DNA from: Vibrio pacinii DSM 19139
Lineage (GTDB): Bacteria; Pseudomonadota; Gammaproteobacteria; Enterobacterales; Vibrionaceae
Reading direction: 5' to 3'
Assembly: GCF_000711795.1 (NCBI RefSeq)
Contig: NZ_JONH01000017.1
Coordinates: 1-64,000, forward strand
DNA: 64,000 nucleotides
Shown: positions 20,653 through 32,032 of the stretch, in pieces
Layout: each line of letters begins with the position of its first letter
How positions within the stretch are numbered: the stretch's first letter is position 1
The notes under the pieces: generated by a model
What the model was told of the DNA's origin: nothing
Database searches by the model: none
The model's input: the letters and a program-made list of their open reading frames with translations, nothing else
Program-made: the position numbers and the translations under genes

Positions 20653-22161
20653 TTAGTCTTTCAAGCGCCATCCGGCGATCAAGCTCAATACGACCCACAG
20701 ATAAATAGGCCAGGTGCCCAAATGTCGATAAGGTGTGTCGCCTTGCATTGACGGTATTTCTGCGCGCAGTACCGCAGTCTCAAATTGAGGCACCTTGGCA
20801 ATGATATGACCTTTGTAGTCTGTGACAGCGGTAATACCATTATTGGTTGCGCGTATTACCGGTTTACCCAATTCTAGCGCTCGCATTCGCGCGATTTCCA
20901 TATGTTGCAACGGCCCGATAGAGCGGCCAAACCACGCGTCATTCGATAGGGTGAGGATAAAGTCAGTATCATCAGTAATATTTTGTCTTACCTGTTCATT
21001 AAAAATGATTTCGTAACATAAAGCCGGTGCAAGCTGTTTGCCGTTGGCATCTATATTAGGCTGAATGAAGTCACCTGGCGTAAAAGAGGACATGGGTAAG
21101 TTGAAAAAGGGCGCGATAGGGCGCAGTACACTTTCAAATGGGACAAACTCACCAAATGGCAACAGGTGGTGCTTGTGGTAGCGCTGTTCCATATCATACT
21201 GGTAACCTAACTGCGGCTTTTTCCCTAGGGTCAAGATGCTGTTATAGAACTTTTTATTGTCACCTTGATTGACGATACCAGTGATAATCGTGCTGTGATT
21301 CATTGCTGCCGCGGAATCTAGGTTATTGAGATACGACGATATCTCAAACTCAAACGCTGGAATGGCCGCTTCAGGCCAGATGATAATATCCGCGTCCCAG
21401 TTGTCTCGGGTCAGATCGGTATATTTCATTATGGTTGGCCAGCGTTGGCTAGGCTGCCACTTGAGCTCTTGCGCGATATTGCCTTGGATAAGGGCGACTT
21501 TGGTTGGTTCGCTGTCTCGTGGGCTTACCCATTGGGCCGATTGGAGTGCAAAGCCAGACAATAAGATGACCGCAGGAACAACCAGTGTTGACCACTTTCG
21601 GTGCAGCACGGCGTAGCTGATAGCGCCACTGCAGATGATCAATAACAGCGTGATTAACTCAACACCGGCAAGCGGTGCAAAGTGAGCGAGTGGGCTATCA
21701 ATCTGGCTGTAGCCGAGCCATAGCCAAGGGAACCCAGTCATTACCCAGCCGCGTAGCCAATCAAAAATAAGCCACAATGCAGGTGCAGCAAGCAGTAAAC
21801 GTGAACGTCTAGATTGCGGGAAAAAACGGTTTAAACTCCAGCTAAACAATGCGCTGTAGATGGCTAAATAACCGACCAGTAGCGCCATAAGTAGCGCACT
21901 GGCAATCTTGGGCATGCCGCCAAAGCTATCGATGCTAACGTGGACCCAGCTAATGCCAGTCGCGAACTGACCTATCCCCCAAGCGTAACCAATCGCCAGT
22001 GACTGCTTTGGGCTTTGCTTGTGGATCAGTAGCAGCAAAAGTGTCGGAGAGACTATTGCCAGCGGCCAAATTTGATAGGGCGCGAAGGCAAGGGTGGTTA
22101 AAGCGCCAACAAAAACGGCCGCGAGCGGCCGTTTTAGGCGATGAAATAGTGTACTTATCAT
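20653..22161 (-). CDS. lnt: Apolipoprotein N-acyltransferase
   Basis: An inner-membrane enzyme that adds the third acyl chain to lipoproteins before Lol-dependent sorting. It has 502 residues with about six N-terminal transmembrane segments and then a periplasmic nitrilase-like domain. The catalytic triad can be read as Glu in [11 protein letters not shown], Lys in [12 protein letters not shown] and Cys in [10 protein letters not shown]. corC ends 35 nt upstream, giving the conserved corC-lnt pair. Confidence 0.96.
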   Translation of the reverse strand: MISTLFHRLKRPLAAVFVGALTTLAFAPYQIWPLAIVSPTLLLLLIHKQSPKQSLAIGYAWGIGQFATGISWVHVSIDSFGGMPKIASALLMALLVGYLAIYSALFSWSLNRFFPQSRRSRLLLAAPALWLIFDWLRGWVMTGFPWLWLGYSQIDSPLAHFAPLAGVELITLLLIICSGAISYAVLHRKWSTLVVPAVILLSGFALQSAQWVSPRDSEPTKVALIQGNIAQELKWQPSQRWPTIMKYTDLTRDNWDADIIIWPEAAIPAFEFEISSYLNNLDSAAAMNHSTIITGIVNQGDNKKFYNSILTLGKKPQLGYQYDMEQRYHKHHLLPFGEFVPFESVLRPIAPFFNLPMSSFTPGDFIQPNIDANGKQLAPALCYEIIFNEQVRQNITDDTDFILTLSNDAWFGRSIGPLQHMEIARMRALELGKPVIRATNNGITAVTDYKGHIIAKVPQFETAVLRAEIPSMQGDTPYRHLGTWPIYLWVVLSLIAGWRLKD

Positions 22162-22196
22162 CGGACTTATCTTGATTCTCCATAAGGAGCGTTGCG

Positions 22197-23096
22197 TTAC
22201 TCGCCAACTGCGTTTAAAGCTGACTCTTCGTCTGGTATGGTAACTTGCAATTGAACCACGCGGCGGTTATCGGCGGCGGTTACTTTGAAGTTGTAGCCGT
22301 CAATGCCGACCACTTCACCACGCGATGGCAAGTGACCCAGAGCGGTCATGACCATGCCGCCGATGGTATCGACTTCTTCATCACTAAAAGAGGTACCAAA
22401 GGTATCGTTAAACTCTTCGATCGTGGTTAGCGCTTTCACCGCAAAGGTGTGTTTGCTTAACTTACGGATGTCGAGTTCTTCCTCGTCATCGAACTCATCT
22501 TCAATTTCCCCAACAATTTCTTCGAGGATATCTTCAATGGTCACCAGCCCTGATACGCCACCAAACTCATCGACCACAATAGCCATGTGGTAACGCTCTT
22601 GGCGGAATTCTTTAAGCAGACGATCGACGCGTTTGCTCTCAGGAACAACGACGGCAGGACGTATGACCTGCTCAATATTGAAAGGTTCACTGTCTGAGCC
22701 TAAGTATTTAAGTAAGTCCTTCGCAAGCAGAATGCCTTCTACATGGTCTTTGTCTTCGCTGATCACTGGGTAGCGTGAGTGCTGAGCCCCTGTGATAAGG
22801 TTAATCAAAGTGTCTAAATCGTCACTTCGATCGACGGTAACCATTTGCGAACGCGGCAACATAATGTCGCGCACACGCATTTCAGAAATCTCCATTACAC
22901 CTTCAAGCATATCTCGAGTGTCATGGTCGATTAGGTCATTTTCTTCCGAGTCGCGAATGGCATCGACGAGCTCTTGGCGATCTTTAGGTTCACCTTGGAA
23001 TAATTGACCTAGGCGTCCGAAGAAGGACTTTCTACTCGGACCTTCAGATTTTTCTTTCTTACCTTCTAGAGAAGAGGGCGAATTGTCTTCGTTCAT
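22197..23096 (-). CDS. corC: CorC/YbeX family CBS-domain protein
   Basis: A 299-residue cytoplasmic protein with two CBS domains (about 65-190, beginning [14 protein letters not shown]) and a C-terminal CorC_HlyC domain with [18 protein letters not shown]. It lacks the membrane DUF21 domain of related transporters. In enterics it has been linked to magnesium/cobalt efflux and, more recently, to ribosome metabolism together with YbeY. It lies between ybeY and lnt as in E. coli. Confidence 0.94.
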   Translation of the reverse strand: MNEDNSPSSLEGKKEKSEGPSRKSFFGRLGQLFQGEPKDRQELVDAIRDSEENDLIDHDTRDMLEGVMEISEMRVRDIMLPRSQMVTVDRSDDLDTLINLITGAQHSRYPVISEDKDHVEGILLAKDLLKYLGSDSEPFNIEQVIRPAVVVPESKRVDRLLKEFRQERYHMAIVVDEFGGVSGLVTIEDILEEIVGEIEDEFDDEEELDIRKLSKHTFAVKALTTIEEFNDTFGTSFSDEEVDTIGGMVMTALGHLPSRGEVVGIDGYNFKVTAADNRRVVQLQVTIPDEESALNAVGE

Positions 23097-23199
23097 TGTT
23101 TCTCAAACTAGTAACGCTATCAGAAGTGTGATAGCACACATTAGTGACGTTAATGGTGAGGGCAAACTGCGAAAATGCGTTCAACCCGGACGATCAACG

Positions 23200-23664
23200 T
23201 TACTCTTTTTCTGCAATGTATGGGTCATTGAACCCCATGCTTTGCATAATTTCTGTTTCGAGTGACTCCATCTCTTCGGCTTCGTCATCGTCGATATGAT
23301 CATAACCTAGCAGATGCAAGCTACCATGTACAACCATATGCGCCCAGTGCGCCATAAGAGGTTTATTTTGTTCGATAGCTTCACGTTCAACCACTTGACG
23401 ACAAACAATCAAGTCACCCAGCAAATCAAGCTCGATACCCGGAGGGGCTTCGAAGGGAAAAGACAGCACGTTAGTTGACTTATCTTTACCACGATAGTCA
23501 TGATTTAGCTGGTGGCTCTCTTGCTCATCGACAATACGAATGGTCAGTTCCGCTTGCTGTTGGAACGGAATGATCGTTTTATCGAGCCAAGTTTGAAAAT
23601 CGTGCTCAGTCGGAAGCCCGTTTTCATTTTCAACCGCAAACTGTAGATCGAGTTGAATGCTCAT
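23200..23664 (-). CDS. ybeY: Endoribonuclease YbeY (rRNA maturation)
   Basis: A metal-dependent RNase needed for 16S rRNA 3'-end maturation and 70S quality control. The zinc motif is [11 protein letters not shown], and the [13 protein letters not shown] stretch is typical. It has 154 residues. The stop of phoH and start of ybeY touch at 23664, so they are translationally coupled. Confidence 0.97.
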   Translation of the reverse strand: MSIQLDLQFAVENENGLPTEHDFQTWLDKTIIPFQQQAELTIRIVDEQESHQLNHDYRGKDKSTNVLSFPFEAPPGIELDLLGDLIVCRQVVEREAIEQNKPLMAHWAHMVVHGSLHLLGYDHIDDDEAEEMESLETEIMQSMGFNDPYIAEKE

Positions 23665-24770
23665 TATTTACCTTCAGTCACTTCTGCTTGAACTTGTTTG
23701 GTCAGTTCCGCTTTAGCTGTTTCAATCAGTTGAACTTCGCGCTCTTCGCGACGTTTCTTCTCAAACTCTTTACGCTCTTTTTGATCTTGCGCTTCCCATT
23801 TTTCATAAGCGTTGACGATGCGCGCGACCACTGGGTGACGAACAACGTCGTCGGCTTGGAAGAAGTTAAAGCTAATATCATCGACTTCGCTTAGTACTTC
23901 AATAGCATGGCGAAGGCCCGATTTTGCGCCGCGTGGTAAGTCAATCTGAGTAATGTCACCGGTGATCACTGCGCGCGAGTTAAAACCAATACGGGTCAGG
24001 AACATCTTCATTTGTTCCACCGTGGTATTTTGGCTCTCATCGAGAATAATGAACGCGTCATTGAGTGTCCGGCCGCGCATGTAGGCCAAAGGTGCAACTT
24101 CAATCACGTTGCGCTCAATCAACTTCTCGACCTTTTCGAAGCCGAGCATTTCAAACAGAGCGTCGTAAAGTGGGCGCAGATATGGGTCCACTTTTTGGCT
24201 TAAATCGCCGGGTAAAAACCCGAGTTTTTCGCCAGCTTCAACCGCAGGTCGGGTTAGCAAAATACGACGAATTTCTTGGCGCTCCAGTGCATCTACCGCC
24301 GCTGCAACGGCTAAGTAAGTCTTACCTGTCCCTGCTGGGCCAATACCAAACGAAATGTCATGAGTTACCATGTTGACCAAGTATTGAGCTTGATTTGGTG
24401 TGCGGGGTTTGATCACGCCCTTTTTGGTCTTAATGAAGACTTCTTTACCATGCTCGATATTGGACTCAAGGTTTTGCTCAAGTACACCCGTCTGTTTGAT
24501 CGCTAGGTGGATCTCATCGGGTTCAATATCTGGGATATTGCCACGAACAGGCGAGGTATTGACGTAAAGCGTTTGGATAATTTCCAATGCAGCAGCGCTG
24601 GTATGAGGCTTTCCTACAATAGTAAAAAAGTTGCCTCGGTAGCTAATTTCAACACCGAGCCTGCGCTCAAGGTGTTTAATATTGTCGTCGAAAGGACCGC
24701 ACAAGCTGGCAAGACGGCGGTTATCTGAAGGTTCTAGATTAATCTCTAGCGTAATAATTTTAGTGCTCAA
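23664..24770 (-). CDS. ybeZ: PhoH-like ATPase YbeZ
   Basis: A cytoplasmic P-loop ATPase of the PhoH family, thought to act with YbeY in RNA processing. The Walker A is [11 protein letters not shown], Walker B is [11 protein letters not shown], and the RNA-binding-like N-terminal part precedes them. It has 368 residues, and the last 45 are highly charged ([17 protein letters not shown]). It is part of the miaB-ybeZ-ybeY-corC-lnt run. Confidence 0.95.
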   Translation of the reverse strand: MSTKIITLEINLEPSDNRRLASLCGPFDDNIKHLERRLGVEISYRGNFFTIVGKPHTSAAALEIIQTLYVNTSPVRGNIPDIEPDEIHLAIKQTGVLEQNLESNIEHGKEVFIKTKKGVIKPRTPNQAQYLVNMVTHDISFGIGPAGTGKTYLAVAAAVDALERQEIRRILLTRPAVEAGEKLGFLPGDLSQKVDPYLRPLYDALFEMLGFEKVEKLIERNVIEVAPLAYMRGRTLNDAFIILDESQNTTVEQMKMFLTRIGFNSRAVITGDITQIDLPRGAKSGLRHAIEVLSEVDDISFNFFQADDVVRHPVVARIVNAYEKWEAQDQKERKEFEKKRREEREVQLIETAKAELTKQVQAEVTEGK

Positions 24771-24864
24771 AGTTGCCTCTCATTTGTGGCAGTCCGATTG
24801 AGACCGGACTGCCAATGGCTTATCTACCTCTCTAAGATGGTTACTTACAGAGATAATTTCAAGC

Positions 24865-26289
24865 TTACGGCGTAAAAGTCGCCACACCGAGCTCATCTTG
24901 ACGTTTCGTTTTCGCGATCATTTGCGTTGGGGAAATGATGCTGCGTAGATCCATATCTTTTTCAGTACGAATCAGTTCACCACGTAACGAGTTAGCAAAA
25001 ACATCGGTGACCTTAACATCGACAAACTGGCCGATGAGATCAGCACTGCCTTCAAAGTTCACCACGCGGTTATTCTCTGTACGTGCGCGAAGCTCCATTA
25101 GATTCTTTTTCGATGGACCTTCGACCAGTACACGCTGCTCGGTACCCAACATCAGGCGTGAGTAACGCATCGCTTGGCTGTTGACGGTTTGTTGCAGTTC
25201 GTACAAGCGCTGTTTCTTCACTTCTTCGGACAGATCACACGGGTAATCAGCAGCCGGCGTACCTGGGCGTGGTGAGAAGATAAAGCTAAAGCTCATATCG
25301 AAATCAACGTCTTTAATCAGCTTCATTGTGTCTTGGAAGTCTTTATCTGTTTCACCAGGGAAGGCAACGATAAAGTCTGAGCTGATTTGAATGTCAGGAC
25401 GCGCTTTACGTAGCTTACGAATAATCGACTTGTACTCAATCGCGGTATGTGGACGCTTCATCATGGTTAAAATACGGTCACTACCACTTTGTACGGGTAA
25501 GTGGAGGAAGCTAACCAGTTCAGGCGTGTCTTCGTAAACGGCAATGATGTCGTCAGTAAATTCGAGCGGGTGGCTGGTGGTGAAACGAATACGGTCGATA
25601 CCATCGATAGACGCCACCAAACGAAGTAGCTCAGCAAAAGAGCAGATCTCGCCATCGTGAGTTGGACCACGGAAAGCGTTAACGTTTTGACCCAACAGGT
25701 TAACTTCACGCACACCTTGTTCAGCCAGTTGGGCGATTTCAAACAGGACATCATCCATTGGACGACTGACTTCTTCACCACGTGTATATGGAACCACACA
25801 GTAAGTACAGTACTTAGAGCAGCCTTCCATAATCGACACAAATGCAGTTGCTCCTTCGGCGCGTGGTTCGGGCAAACTGTCGAATTTTTCGATCTCAGGG
25901 AAAGAAATATCCATTACAGGCGCATGATTGCTTTGCGACTGCTTAATCATTTCTGGTAGACGGTGCAGGGTTTGTGGACCAAAAATAACATCAACAAAGG
26001 GCGCGCGTTCACGTATATGGTCGCCTTCTTGAGTGGCAACACAACCGCCAACACCTATAACAACGCCTTCTTTTTTGTCTTTGAGTGTTTTCCAACGACC
26101 AAGTTGGTGAAACACCTTTTCTTGCGCTTTTTCACGAATAGAACAGGTGTTGAGCAGGAGTACATCTGCCTCTTCTGGTTTTTCTGTCAGCTCATAGCCG
26201 TTAGCCGCGTTCAGTAGATCCGCCATTTTTGATGAATCGTATTCGTTCATCTGGCAGCCCCAGGTTTTAATTAGCAGTTTCTTACTCAT
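24865..26289 (-). CDS. miaB: tRNA-2-methylthio-N6-isopentenyladenosine synthase
   Basis: A radical-SAM methylthiotransferase that adds the 2-methylthio group to i6A37 in tRNAs reading codons that start with U. The N-terminal UPF0004 domain has [14 protein letters not shown], the radical-SAM cluster is in [16 protein letters not shown], and a C-terminal TRAM domain lies from about residue 380. It has 474 residues, as in E. coli. It leads the operon and is divergent from ubiF, the E. coli arrangement. Confidence 0.98.
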   Translation of the reverse strand: MSKKLLIKTWGCQMNEYDSSKMADLLNAANGYELTEKPEEADVLLLNTCSIREKAQEKVFHQLGRWKTLKDKKEGVVIGVGGCVATQEGDHIRERAPFVDVIFGPQTLHRLPEMIKQSQSNHAPVMDISFPEIEKFDSLPEPRAEGATAFVSIMEGCSKYCTYCVVPYTRGEEVSRPMDDVLFEIAQLAEQGVREVNLLGQNVNAFRGPTHDGEICSFAELLRLVASIDGIDRIRFTTSHPLEFTDDIIAVYEDTPELVSFLHLPVQSGSDRILTMMKRPHTAIEYKSIIRKLRKARPDIQISSDFIVAFPGETDKDFQDTMKLIKDVDFDMSFSFIFSPRPGTPAADYPCDLSEEVKKQRLYELQQTVNSQAMRYSRLMLGTEQRVLVEGPSKKNLMELRARTENNRVVNFEGSADLIGQFVDVKVTDVFANSLRGELIRTEKDMDLRSIISPTQMIAKTKRQDELGVATFTP

Positions 26290-26571
26290 GTTTTCGCTCG
26301 ATCGTTAGTTTAAATTAAGGGAGCAAATTGCCCAGTGTGACAATTATCCATCTATCAATGTTTTTCTGATGGTTTTTTCTTCTCGCATATTAGCGAGCCG
26401 CGTATTGTACTGCTTTAAAAACCGACTGACTAGTGCCGTGGTTGAATCAATTGCAAGCGTTATTGTACAAGGGATTAGACCACCTCTAACATGAGGTTTT
26501 AGGTTACATTTTTAGCAATGAAATCGTACAATAAAAAACAGTTAAAGAATCAACATGATGAAATACAAAAT

Positions 26572-27744
26572 ATGAGCAGATTTGATGTTGCCGTAATTGG
26601 TGGGGGCATGGTCGGAGCCGCTGTTGCGATCGGTTTTGCCAAGCAGGGAAGACGAGTAGCGGTTGTAGAAGGCTTGGCGCCTCGTCCTTTTTCCGCTGAG
26701 CAAGCGATGGACATTCGTGTTTCCGCCATTTCCGAACATTCAGTTTCTGTTTTAGAAAGCCTAGGAGCGTGGCAGAACATTGCCCAAATGCGTGTGTGCC
26801 CTTATCGGCGCCTAGAAACTTGGGAGCACCCAGAGTGCCGTACCCGTTTTCATTCTGATGCGCTTAATTTGGAGCGTTTAGGCTACATTGTCGAAAATCA
26901 AGTGATTCAGTTGGGACTATGGCAACAATTTGAATCCTGGCCTGAGATTGAACGGTTCTGCCCTGATACGTTGGATGATATTGAGTTTGGTGTAATAAAC
27001 CAATTGACTCTCTCTTCTGGCGCAACGTTAGAGGCTGATTTAGTCGTTGGTGCGGATGGCGCCAACTCTAAAGTGAGAACACTCGCGGGAATTGGCGTAA
27101 CGGCCTGGGACTATCGTCAACATTGCATGTTGATCAATGTGGAAACAGAACTCGCTCAGCAAGATATTACTTGGCAACAGTTTACCCCATCAGGACCACG
27201 CTCTTTTCTGCCATTAAGCTCTTTAGAGAGAAATGGTCAAACGGTAGGTCAAGGCTCTTTGGTTTGGTATGACTCGCCGAAACGAATTAAGCAGTTGTCG
27301 GCCATGACCCCTGAACAATTACGCCAAGAAGTGTTAACGCATTTTCCTCGCGAGCTTGGCGACATTCATGTACTGCAACACGGCTCGTTTCCTCTTACTC
27401 GCCGACATGCACAAACATACGCCAAGCAGCGCTGTGTTTTAGTTGGCGATGCTGCGCACACAATTAATCCGCTAGCAGGTCAAGGTGTGAACCTAGGCTT
27501 TAAAGATGTGGAGGCTCTATTGGCCGTGTGTGAGGGTAAGGGTGTGATTAGCCAACCAATGTTAGACAAATACCAACGCCAAAGGCGACCAGATAACTTG
27601 CTGATGCAGACGGGGATGGACGTGTTCTATAAAGGTTTCAGTAACCATATTGCGCCGTTAAAACTTGCACGTAACGCGGCGTTAAAGTTGGCAGAGCATA
27701 GCCCATTAAAAACGCAGGTTCTTAAATATGCTTTGGGGTTGTGA
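26572..27744 (+). CDS. ubiF: Ubiquinone biosynthesis FAD hydroxylase (UbiF type)
   Basis: A flavoprotein mono-oxygenase of the UbiH/UbiF/VisC family that hydroxylates a ubiquinone precursor ring. The dinucleotide fold is VAVIGGGMVGAAVAIG. The second FAD motif is LVGDAAHTINPLAGQGVNLG. I chose the ATG at 26572 (MSRFDVAVIGG), 390 residues; an in-frame ATG at 26518 would add 18 polar residues without a better SD. Position beside miaB supports UbiF, which acts at C6, over UbiH or VisC. Confidence 0.88.
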   Translation: MSRFDVAVIGGGMVGAAVAIGFAKQGRRVAVVEGLAPRPFSAEQAMDIRVSAISEHSVSVLESLGAWQNIAQMRVCPYRRLETWEHPECRTRFHSDALNLERLGYIVENQVIQLGLWQQFESWPEIERFCPDTLDDIEFGVINQLTLSSGATLEADLVVGADGANSKVRTLAGIGVTAWDYRQHCMLINVETELAQQDITWQQFTPSGPRSFLPLSSLERNGQTVGQGSLVWYDSPKRIKQLSAMTPEQLRQEVLTHFPRELGDIHVLQHGSFPLTRRHAQTYAKQRCVLVGDAAHTINPLAGQGVNLGFKDVEALLAVCEGKGVISQPMLDKYQRQRRPDNLLMQTGMDVFYKGFSNHIAPLKLARNAALKLAEHSPLKTQVLKYALGL

Positions 27745-27790
27745 TATCAATCTGACCAGATAGAAGTTGATATTATTGAACAAAAAAACA

Positions 27791-27819
27791 AAAACGCAGC
27801 CAAATGGCTGCGTTTTTTT
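27791..27819. terminator. Bidirectional terminator between ubiF and crr
   Basis: AACGCAGCCA and TGGCTGCGTT form a strong stem over a short AA-centred loop, flanked by A-run and T-run, in the gap between convergent genes. Confidence 0.9.
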
Positions 27820-27838
27820 GTGTTTGGCTAAGTAGTGA

Positions 27839-28348
27839 TTACTTAGTGACACGTAGTACTGGTGTTTCACCAACAGTCACAGAACCAGAAAGCTTGTTCA
27901 GCTCTTTGATTTCGTCCATGTTAGAGATAACAACAGGAGTCAGTGTAGACTTCGCTTTCTCTTCAAGTAGAGCGAGATCGAATTCGATCACAGTGTCACC
28001 TGCTTTCACAGATTGACCTTCTTCAGCGATGCGCGTGAAGCCTTCACCTTTAAGCTCAACAGTGTCAATACCGAAGTGAACAAATAGCTCAACGCCATCG
28101 TCAGATTCAATAGAGAACGCATGGTTAGTTTCGAAGATCTTACCGATAGTGCCGTTTACAGGAGCTACCATCTTGTTGCCTGCTGGCTTGATAGCAATAC
28201 CATCACCAACAATTTTCTCAGCGAAAACAACATCTGGCACATCTTCAATGTTGACGATTTCACCAGATAGAGGTGCGATGATTTCGATTGCACCAGCGTC
28301 AGCGCTGTCGTCAGATACTAGCTTCTTAAGTTTGTCAAACAGACCCAT
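27839..28348 (-). CDS. crr: PTS glucose-specific IIA component (EIIA-Glc)
   Basis: A phosphocarrier that passes phosphate from HPr to glucose-type permeases and, depending on its phosphorylation state, regulates adenylate cyclase and sugar permeases. It has 169 residues; H91 in ELFVHFGID is the phosphorylation site, with H76 (TNHAFS) the supporting histidine. It is the last gene of ptsH-ptsI-crr. Confidence 0.98.
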   Translation of the reverse strand: MGLFDKLKKLVSDDSADAGAIEIIAPLSGEIVNIEDVPDVVFAEKIVGDGIAIKPAGNKMVAPVNGTIGKIFETNHAFSIESDDGVELFVHFGIDTVELKGEGFTRIAEEGQSVKAGDTVIEFDLALLEEKAKSTLTPVVISNMDEIKELNKLSGSVTVGETPVLRVTK

Positions 28349-28394
28349 TGTGTCATGCTCCTAACGTTTTTATTTAATTCTGTCGAATAATAGT

Positions 28395-28446
28395 ATACCA
28401 ATCTCACAAGATAGACGACAAATTTCGCCGCCTATCTTATTGGTAT
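28395..28446. repeat. Palindromic intergenic element between ptsI and crr
   Basis: ATACCAAT (28395-28402) pairs with ATTGGTAT (28439-28446) and, inside it, AAGATAG (28408-28414) pairs with CTATCTT (28432-28438). A CTCAC bulge lies on one side and a 17-nt loop in the centre. It resembles short mobile palindromes scattered in Vibrio intergenic regions, and could also be an mRNA-processing or stability hairpin in the operon. Confidence 0.5.
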
Positions 28447-28453
28447 TACCTGA

Positions 28454-30178
28454 TTATTGCGTTTTCTCTGCGATAAATTTTTCTACTACGGCTTCAATTT
28501 CTGCCGCCGTTGGAAGAGACAGGGCTTGTTCTGCCATCGCTTTCACTTCAGCGAAGTTAGAGTTACGGATAACTTTCTTCACTTTAGGGATAGAGATACC
28601 ACTCATCGAGAATTCATCAAGGCCCATACCAAGTAGGAGTAGAGTTGCACGTTCATCACCTGCAAGCTCGCCACACATACCGGTCCATTTACCTTCAGCG
28701 TGAGAAGCGTCAATGACTTGCTTAATCACGGTCAGTACTGCTGGTGACATTGGGTTGTAAAGATGAGAAATCATCTCGTTACCACGGTCAACCGCTAGGG
28801 TGTACTGTGTTAGGTCGTTGGTACCAATAGAGAAGAAGGCAACTTCTTTCGCTAAGTGGTGGGCGATCGCAGCAGCTGCTGGTGTCTCAACCATTACACC
28901 AACTTCGATGCTTTCATCGAAGGCATGGCCTTCTTCACGCAGTTCAGCTTTGTACTCTTCGATGGCTTTTTTCAGCTCACGAATTTCCTCAACAGAAATA
29001 ATCATTGGGAACATGATACGCAGTTTACCATGTGCAGACGCACGTAGGATGCCACGTAACTGGTCACGAAGGATTTCACGACGGTCTAAGCTGATACGCA
29101 CGGCGCGCCAGCCAAGGAACGGGTTCATCTCTTGTGGCAGATCCATATATGGAAGATCTTTGTCACCGCCGATGTCCATGGTACGTATGATTACCGACTC
29201 ACCATGCATGGCTTCAGCCACTTCTTTGTAAGCTTGGTATTGCTCTTCCTCAGCTGGAAGTGCATCACGATCCATAAATAGGAATTCAGTACGGTACAGA
29301 CCAACGCCTTCACCACCGTTACGAATGATGCCATCACAGTCTTTTACAGTACCGATATTACCGCACACTTCTACGCGATGACCGTCAATGGTCTCAGCGT
29401 GTAGATCTTTCAGTTTGGCAAGTTCTTCTTTTTCAGCAATGAAAGCCGCTTTCACTGCTTTTGCTTCTGCAAGTTCAGCGTCTGATGGGTTGATAACGAT
29501 CTTGTTGTTCATCGCATCAAGAATCAGCATGTCGCCGTTCTTCACTTTCTTCGTGATGTCGTTAGTACCGACAATCGCAGGAAGTTCAAGAGAACGAGCC
29601 ATGATAGAAGTGTGTGAAGTACGACCGCCGATGTCACACACAAAACCAAGTACGTAGTCTAGGTTGATCTGTGCTGTCTCAGAAGGTGTTAAGTCGTAAG
29701 CGACTAGGATCACTTCTTGATCGATATCGCTTAGCGATACGATGTTGATGCCGAGTGCATTTTTCACAAAACGTGTCCCGATATCACGGATATCAGTGGC
29801 ACGTTCTTTTAAGTATTCGTCGTCTAGAGATTCTAGAGCGGATGCTTGCTCTTCGATAACGGTGTAGATAGCGTTATCAGCGTGCATCTTGTCATTCTTG
29901 ATCAGTGCTAGGATTTCTTCCTCTAGCTCTTCGTCTTCAAGAAGCATGATATGACCTTCAAAGATCGCTTCTTTCTCTTCACCAAAGGTTTCAAGTGCTT
30001 TCTGTTTTACCATTTCTAACTGAGCTGAAGATTTGTTACGAGCGTCAAAAAAGCGCTGAACTTCAGCTTCAATTTGATCATCAGAAATAGCGTGTGTGTT
30101 TAGGACAATTTCATCTTCTTGAAGTAGTAATGCTTTACCGATAGCAATACCAGGAGATGCTAGGATGCCTGAAATCAT
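28454..30178 (-). CDS. ptsI: PTS enzyme I (phosphoenolpyruvate-protein phosphotransferase)
   Basis: The first enzyme of the sugar phosphotransferase system: it takes phosphate from PEP and hands it to HPr. It has 574 residues; the active-site histidine is H189 in [13 protein letters not shown], and the PEP-binding domain carries CGELAGDE near the C-terminus. It lies 137 nt downstream of ptsH with a hairpin between, and upstream of crr. Confidence 0.98.
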   Translation of the reverse strand: MISGILASPGIAIGKALLLQEDEIVLNTHAISDDQIEAEVQRFFDARNKSSAQLEMVKQKALETFGEEKEAIFEGHIMLLEDEELEEEILALIKNDKMHADNAIYTVIEEQASALESLDDEYLKERATDIRDIGTRFVKNALGINIVSLSDIDQEVILVAYDLTPSETAQINLDYVLGFVCDIGGRTSHTSIMARSLELPAIVGTNDITKKVKNGDMLILDAMNNKIVINPSDAELAEAKAVKAAFIAEKEELAKLKDLHAETIDGHRVEVCGNIGTVKDCDGIIRNGGEGVGLYRTEFLFMDRDALPAEEEQYQAYKEVAEAMHGESVIIRTMDIGGDKDLPYMDLPQEMNPFLGWRAVRISLDRREILRDQLRGILRASAHGKLRIMFPMIISVEEIRELKKAIEEYKAELREEGHAFDESIEVGVMVETPAAAAIAHHLAKEVAFFSIGTNDLTQYTLAVDRGNEMISHLYNPMSPAVLTVIKQVIDASHAEGKWTGMCGELAGDERATLLLLGMGLDEFSMSGISIPKVKKVIRNSNFAEVKAMAEQALSLPTAAEIEAVVEKFIAEKTQ

Positions 30179-30253
30179 AGCCTTACCTTAAATTGGTCAA
30201 CTTTAAAACGGGAGAATAATGGATGCGCTAACGAATAGTTTTAGCTTATATTT

Positions 30254-30306
30254 TAGTTTATTTCCAACAAAGCCATTTTGTTATGCAAAATGGCTTTGAG
30301 AAACTA
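30254..30306 (-). terminator. Hairpin between ptsH and ptsI (partial terminator or mRNA stabiliser)
   Basis: CAAAGCCATTTTG (30268-30280) and CAAAATGGCTTTG (30286-30298) form a perfect 13-bp stem over a 5-nt loop. An outer pair, TAGTTT / AAACTA, extends it. The T-run on the minus strand is broken (AAATAAACTAAAAT). It probably lowers ptsI relative to ptsH, which cells need in larger amount, or protects the ptsH message. Confidence 0.6.
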
Positions 30307-30315
30307 AAAACTGAA

Positions 30316-30573
30316 TTAGTGCAGTTGGTCCATTAGAGCAACTAGGTGGTCAACAGCTTGTTGAGCCTGTGGGCCCTCAGCTGAGATAGAAACTACTGTA
30401 CCTTTAACTAGGCCAAGAGTTTGTAATTTGAAAAGGCTTTTAGCGCTAGCGCTTTTACCGTTAGAAGTCACTGTGATGTCCGCATCGAATGATTTAGCTT
30501 CTTTAACGAACTGTGCTGCAGGACGAGTGTGAAGGCCATTTTCTGCAGTGATTTCTACTTGCTTCTCGTACAT
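30316..30573 (-). CDS. ptsH: PTS phosphocarrier protein HPr
   Basis: An 85-residue phosphocarrier between enzyme I and the sugar-specific IIA proteins. H15 in NGLHTRPAA is phosphorylated, and S46 lies in [11 protein letters not shown] set the start at the ATG at 30573 ([10 protein letters not shown]), which gives the exact E. coli length and follows a GGGG ribosome-binding site; the 20 upstream in-frame codons are not HPr-like. Confidence 0.97.
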   Translation of the reverse strand: MYEKQVEITAENGLHTRPAAQFVKEAKSFDADITVTSNGKSASAKSLFKLQTLGLVKGTVVSISAEGPQAQQAVDHLVALMDQLH

Positions 30574-30818
30574 GTTATATACCCCAATTAATTTATATTT
30601 TGATAGTTTCTTAACCAGTTTTAGCTTAACCATAAAAAAGCATTTCTGCTAGTAGGCTAACCTAGATTGCGTGTTAGAACCGCGACTGGTGATTAATTTC
30701 TCAATCACGATTTCAGTCTGTGCTGTCTTTCGTCATTGATAGTAATTCTTACCTGCTTTTATTTTGCAGCTAGAAATAAAACAATCCTGATATTACCAAA
30801 GGTAGGGCAGGGATCAAC
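30574..30818. other. ptsH upstream region
   Basis: About 245 bp between the ptsH start and the cysK terminator. It must hold the pts promoter, but I see no unambiguous -10/-35 or CRP site and no small gene. Confidence 0.3.
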
Positions 30819-30845
30819 AAAAAAGCCCCTGTACGGGGCTTTTTT
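30819..30845 (-). terminator. cysK terminator
   Basis: AAAAAAGCCCC / GGGGCTTTTTT over loop TGTAC forms an 11-bp stem. It lies 26 nt after the cysK stop with T-runs on both strands. Confidence 0.92.
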
Positions 30846-30870
30846 AAACGAAAAATTGATTTGACACAGT

Positions 30871-31839
30871 TTACTGTTGGTTCTCTTTCTCGGTAAATAT
30901 ACCAGCAAATAGCGCGGTACTTAGGTAACGTTCACCCGAGCTAGGAAGTACGGTGACAATGGTTTTTCCTGCAAATTCAGGTAGTTCTGCGATGCGGTTC
31001 GCTGCGACAACAGCCGCGCCTGAAGAGATACCCGCCAAGATACCTTCCTCTTCCATTAAGCGTCGTGCCATTGCGATAGCTTCGTCAGAGGTTACGGCCT
31101 CAACGCGGTCAATCAGCTCCAAATCGAGGTTGCCAGGAATAAAACCAGCACCAATACCTTGGATTTTGTGCGGCGCAGGTTGAATTTCTTCTCCCGCTAG
31201 CGCTTGTGCAATGACTGGCGACTCAGCAGGTTCAACTGCAACAGAGACAATATTTTTGCCTTTTTCGCCTTTCAAGTAACGACTTGTACCAGTAATGGTA
31301 CCGCCAGTTCCGACACCTGCCACGAACACATCGACTTCGCCATCTGTTGCATCCCAGATTTCAGGACCAGTGGTTTTTTCGTGAATTTGTGGGTTTGCTG
31401 GGTTGTTGAATTGTTGAAGAAGTAGGAATTTTTCTGGGTTGCTCGCAACGATCTCTTCTGCTTTAGCAATCGCCCCTTTCATGCCTTTTGCTGCTTCTGT
31501 TAACTCAAGGTTTGCACCCAGTGCTTTAAGCAATTTACGACGCTCAAGGCTCATCGACTCTGGCATGGTAAGGGTAAGCTTGTAACCACGAGCGGCAGCA
31601 ACGAAGGCAAGAGCCACACCAGTATTACCACTGGTAGGTTCAACAAGCTCAACGCCAGGCTTAAGTGTACCGGCTTGCTCTGCTTCCCAAATCATGTTGG
31701 CACCAATACGACATTTTACGCTGAAGCTTGGGTTGCGGGCTTCAATCTTAGCCAGAACTTTACCATTACTGACTTTGTTTAGGCGCACAAGAGGGGTGTT
31801 ACCAATGGTTTGGGAATTGTCTTCGTAAATCTTGCTCAT
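30871..31839 (-). CDS. cysK: Cysteine synthase A (O-acetylserine sulfhydrylase)
   Basis: A PLP enzyme that makes cysteine from O-acetylserine and sulfide. The PLP lysine is K42 in [11 protein letters not shown], and the phosphate-binding loop is [10 protein letters not shown]. From the ATG at 31839 ([13 protein letters not shown]) it has 322 residues as in E. coli; a five-codon upstream extension is not conserved. cysZ lies upstream on the same strand. Confidence 0.97.
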   Translation of the reverse strand: MSKIYEDNSQTIGNTPLVRLNKVSNGKVLAKIEARNPSFSVKCRIGANMIWEAEQAGTLKPGVELVEPTSGNTGVALAFVAAARGYKLTLTMPESMSLERRKLLKALGANLELTEAAKGMKGAIAKAEEIVASNPEKFLLLQQFNNPANPQIHEKTTGPEIWDATDGEVDVFVAGVGTGGTITGTSRYLKGEKGKNIVSVAVEPAESPVIAQALAGEEIQPAPHKIQGIGAGFIPGNLDLELIDRVEAVTSDEAIAMARRLMEEEGILAGISSGAAVVAANRIAELPEFAGKTIVTVLPSSGERYLSTALFAGIFTEKENQQ

Positions 31840-31975
31840 GGTGTGATCCTTCATCTTTATTTCACTTCGGTTTGATTGAACTACCAGACCGAGTGGTATT
31901 AAGAAATAGTTGTTGATGTAGAGAGTAGGGCAGGTTCAAAAGCGAGAAAAGGATTAAATAGTTATATGATATGAA

Positions 31976-32015
31976 AGAGCAGCAAGCATACATCGATTTG
32001 TGAGCTTGCTGCTCT
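31976..32015 (-). terminator. Hairpin after cysZ
   Basis: AGAGCAGCAAGC / GCTTGCTGCTCT is a perfect 12-bp stem with a 16-nt loop just past the cysZ stop. The T-run on the minus strand is poor, so it may be a weak terminator or a stability element. Confidence 0.5.
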
Positions 32016-32032
32016 TAATCCGTTATCGCTAT

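Noticed and set aside
26518..26571. Longer N-terminus for ubiF
   Set aside because: The extra residues are polar and lie before the nucleotide-binding strand that normally opens the protein; no SD favours the upstream ATG.
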